Source of the DNA: Comamonadaceae bacterium
GTDB taxonomy: Bacteria; Pseudomonadota; Gammaproteobacteria; Burkholderiales; Burkholderiaceae_C
Length of the DNA stretch: 64,000 nucleotides
NCBI GenBank assembly: GCA_947374485.1
Contig: CANCCF010000004.1
Coordinates: forward strand, 1 to 64,000
Direction: 5' to 3'
Part shown: piece by piece, positions 62,777 to 64,000 of the stretch
Position numbering within the stretch: the first letter of the stretch is position 1
How the letters are laid out: every line of letters starts with the position of its first letter
The notes under the pieces: model-generated
Told to the model about the DNA's origin: nothing
What the model saw: only the letters and a program-made list of their open reading frames with translations
The model's database searches: none
Position numbers and translations under genes: made by a program

Positions 62777-64000
62777 TCAGCACGAGGGTACGTCTTGCCC
62801 TCCGTGTGCGAGCAGGGCACGTTGGCGCCAGCCCAGCGCCGCACCGGCCCACAGGGCCAGGGCCGAAAAGACCAGCCCACGCTCCAGGCCCCCCGCTCCA
62901 TCGGCAATCCAGCCGACCACCGTGGGGCCCACAATCTGCCCGGCGGCAAACACCGTGGTGAAGGCGCTGATGCCCGCAGCCCAGGCGGTATGCGGCAGGT
63001 TGTGGCGCACCAGTGCCGTGGTGGACGCCACCACCGACAAAAACACCCCGCCAAACAACAGACCCGACAGCAGCACCAGCGGCCAGGCCTGGGTGAGCGC
63101 TGGCAGCAGGGTGGCCACGCCCAGCAGGGCGTTGAGCAGGGCCAGCGGCCGCCCATCCTGGTAGCGGTCCAACAGGCCCGCCCAGATGCGCGAAGACGCC
63201 ATCACCGCCAGTCCCAGCAGGGCATAGAACACCGTGACCTCGGTGGCGGTGCGGCCCTGGCTGCGCAACAGCGCCACGACAAAGGTCATGTAGCCGATAT
63301 AGCCCACCCCAAACAGGGTGTAGCCGGCCAGACCAAAGCCAAACTGGCGCCAGTGAAAACGCCGCTCGGTTTGCCCGGCCACCGGCGCGGGTGCGGCCCA
63401 CGCCGCCATCACGCGGGCGGGCCACAGCAGCACCAGGCTGAACAACAGGCACAGGGCGCCCAGGCCCCACCAGGCCCAGCGCCAGCTGTGCGCAATGGCC
63501 TGCGCGGCCTCCAGCGCCCAAGGCACCAGCACCGCCGACAACACAATGCCCAAGCCGGTGCCGCCGTAGTAGAGGCCCAACAGCAGGCCGCTGCGCTGCG
63601 GGTCGCGTGCGCCCAACCTGGCCGCCAGCAGGCCACCGGCCACAAACACCAGGGCGCTGGCGGCACCGGCCAGCAGGCGCTGCAGCAGCAGCCCTTCGGT
63701 CTGCGTGACAAAGCCGCTGCCCACCATGAACACGCTGGCCAACAGGGAGCCGCCCACCAGCAACAGGGAAGGGCCCAAACGCCGCATCAGCCAGGGGCAG
63801 GCCAGCGCGCCGACAAAATAGCCCATGGCATTGGCCGTGTTCATGGCCCCGGCCAGTGCGTACGACCAGCCCAGGTCGGCGCGCATGGCGGGCAGCAGCA
63901 GGCCATAGGCAAAGCGGGTAATGCCCAAGGAGACTGCCGCGCCCAGAGCAATGGCCAATGCCAGGGCGGTGAGCTGGCGCAGCGAGGGTTGTATGGGAAC
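62777..64000 (-). CDS. YbfB/YjiJ-type MFS transporter, 5' end beyond window
   Basis: At least 407 codons read from the window edge. Hydrophobic helices are typical of major facilitators. ALGAAVSLGITRFAYGLLLPAM is the family's N-terminal block and GISAFTTVFAAGQIVGPTVVGW is near the end. No ATG is found in frame before the edge. The first possible start is a TTG at 63958, but coding continues upstream as VPIQPSLRQLTALALA, so the start is probably off the window. The substrate is unknown. Confidence 0.85.
   Translation of the reverse strand, partial: VPIQPSLRQLTALALAIALGAAVSLGITRFAYGLLLPAMRADLGWSYALAGAMNTANAMGYFVGALACPWLMRRLGPSLLLVGGSLLASVFMVGSGFVTQTEGLLLQRLLAGAASALVFVAGGLLAARLGARDPQRSGLLLGLYYGGTGLGIVLSAVLVPWALEAAQAIAHSWRWAWWGLGALCLLFSLVLLWPARVMAAWAAPAPVAGQTERRFHWRQFGFGLAGYTLFGVGYIGYMTFVVALLRSQGRTATEVTVFYALLGLAVMASSRIWAGLLDRYQDGRPLALLNALLGVATLLPALTQAWPLVLLSGLLFGGVFLSVVASTTALVRHNLPHTAWAAGISAFTTVFAAGQIVGPTVVGWIADGAGGLERGLVFSALALWAGAALGWRQRALLAHGGQDVPSC

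Noticed and set aside
1..64000. CRISPR arrays, insertion sequences, prophage genes, tRNA and rRNA genes
   Set aside because: I looked for regularly spaced repeats, transposase or integrase motifs, phage structural genes and conserved RNA sequences and saw none. A short or unusual tRNA could still be missed without a search tool.

Overview
The window looks like a chromosomal segment of a high-GC betaproteobacterium of the order Burkholderiales, family Comamonadaceae, near Rhodoferax and its relatives. This is an inference from dense high-GC coding and from the gene order mnmG-rsmG-lysE-parA-hydrolase-parB at 54-60 kb. That order normally sits beside the chromosomal origin. Two parS centromere sites lie inside mnmG and rsmG. 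No rRNA, tRNA, CRISPR array, insertion sequence or prophage was seen.

Left part (0.3-14 kb): a CodA-like cytosine deaminase converges on a large one-strand cluster. Read in transcription order the cluster is exbB, exbD, exbD, tonB, an oligopeptide-type solute-binding protein, two Dpp/Yej-type permeases, a fused double ATPase and, after a 205 bp gap, a 963-residue TonB-dependent outer-membrane receptor. Together they encode a self-contained import route from the outer membrane to the cytoplasm with its own energy transducer. The binding protein has an extra C-terminal membrane anchor and one permease has a long N-terminal extension.

Middle part (14-36 kb): mostly single genes and small operons. 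They include an EntS-like exporter, an M32 carboxypeptidase, an orphan sulfate-binding protein, formaldehyde detoxification (gfa/fghA), a FixJ-type regulator with a split YeeE/YedE transporter, a desaturase plus a cytoplasmic PhnD-like protein, a dienelactone hydrolase, bactofilin, a decayed UbiB/ABC1 kinase (internal deletion plus amber stop), an HNH protein, cytochrome b561, hutG, and an AraC regulator beside ethanolamine ammonia-lyase eutBC.

Sulfur and pyrimidine transport (36-48 kb): a cysteine-free Rrf2 regulator and an NhaR-like regulator diverge next to sbp-cysT-cysW-cysA, the sulfate/thiosulfate ABC transporter. A DUF4143 ATPase follows. On the opposite strand lies an NMT1/SsuA-type ABC transporter operon ending in a rutR homologue, headed by a 16 bp palindrome that matches the E. 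coli RutR operator except at one base. This suggests an autoregulated pyrimidine-compound uptake system.

Right part (48-64 kb): a LacI-controlled SDR/phytanoyl-dioxygenase pair, a PduO cobalamin adenosyltransferase (which could supply the cofactor for EutBC), a degenerate HD-GYP protein, a membrane methyltransferase, the origin-proximal partition block, a GMC oxidoreductase, a beta-class glutathione transferase and a YbfB/YjiJ-type MFS transporter that runs off the window end.

For many genes an internal start codon was chosen over the longest reading frame, because of ribosome-binding sites, gene overlaps or the known family N-terminus. Family names come from recognised motifs and were not checked by database search.
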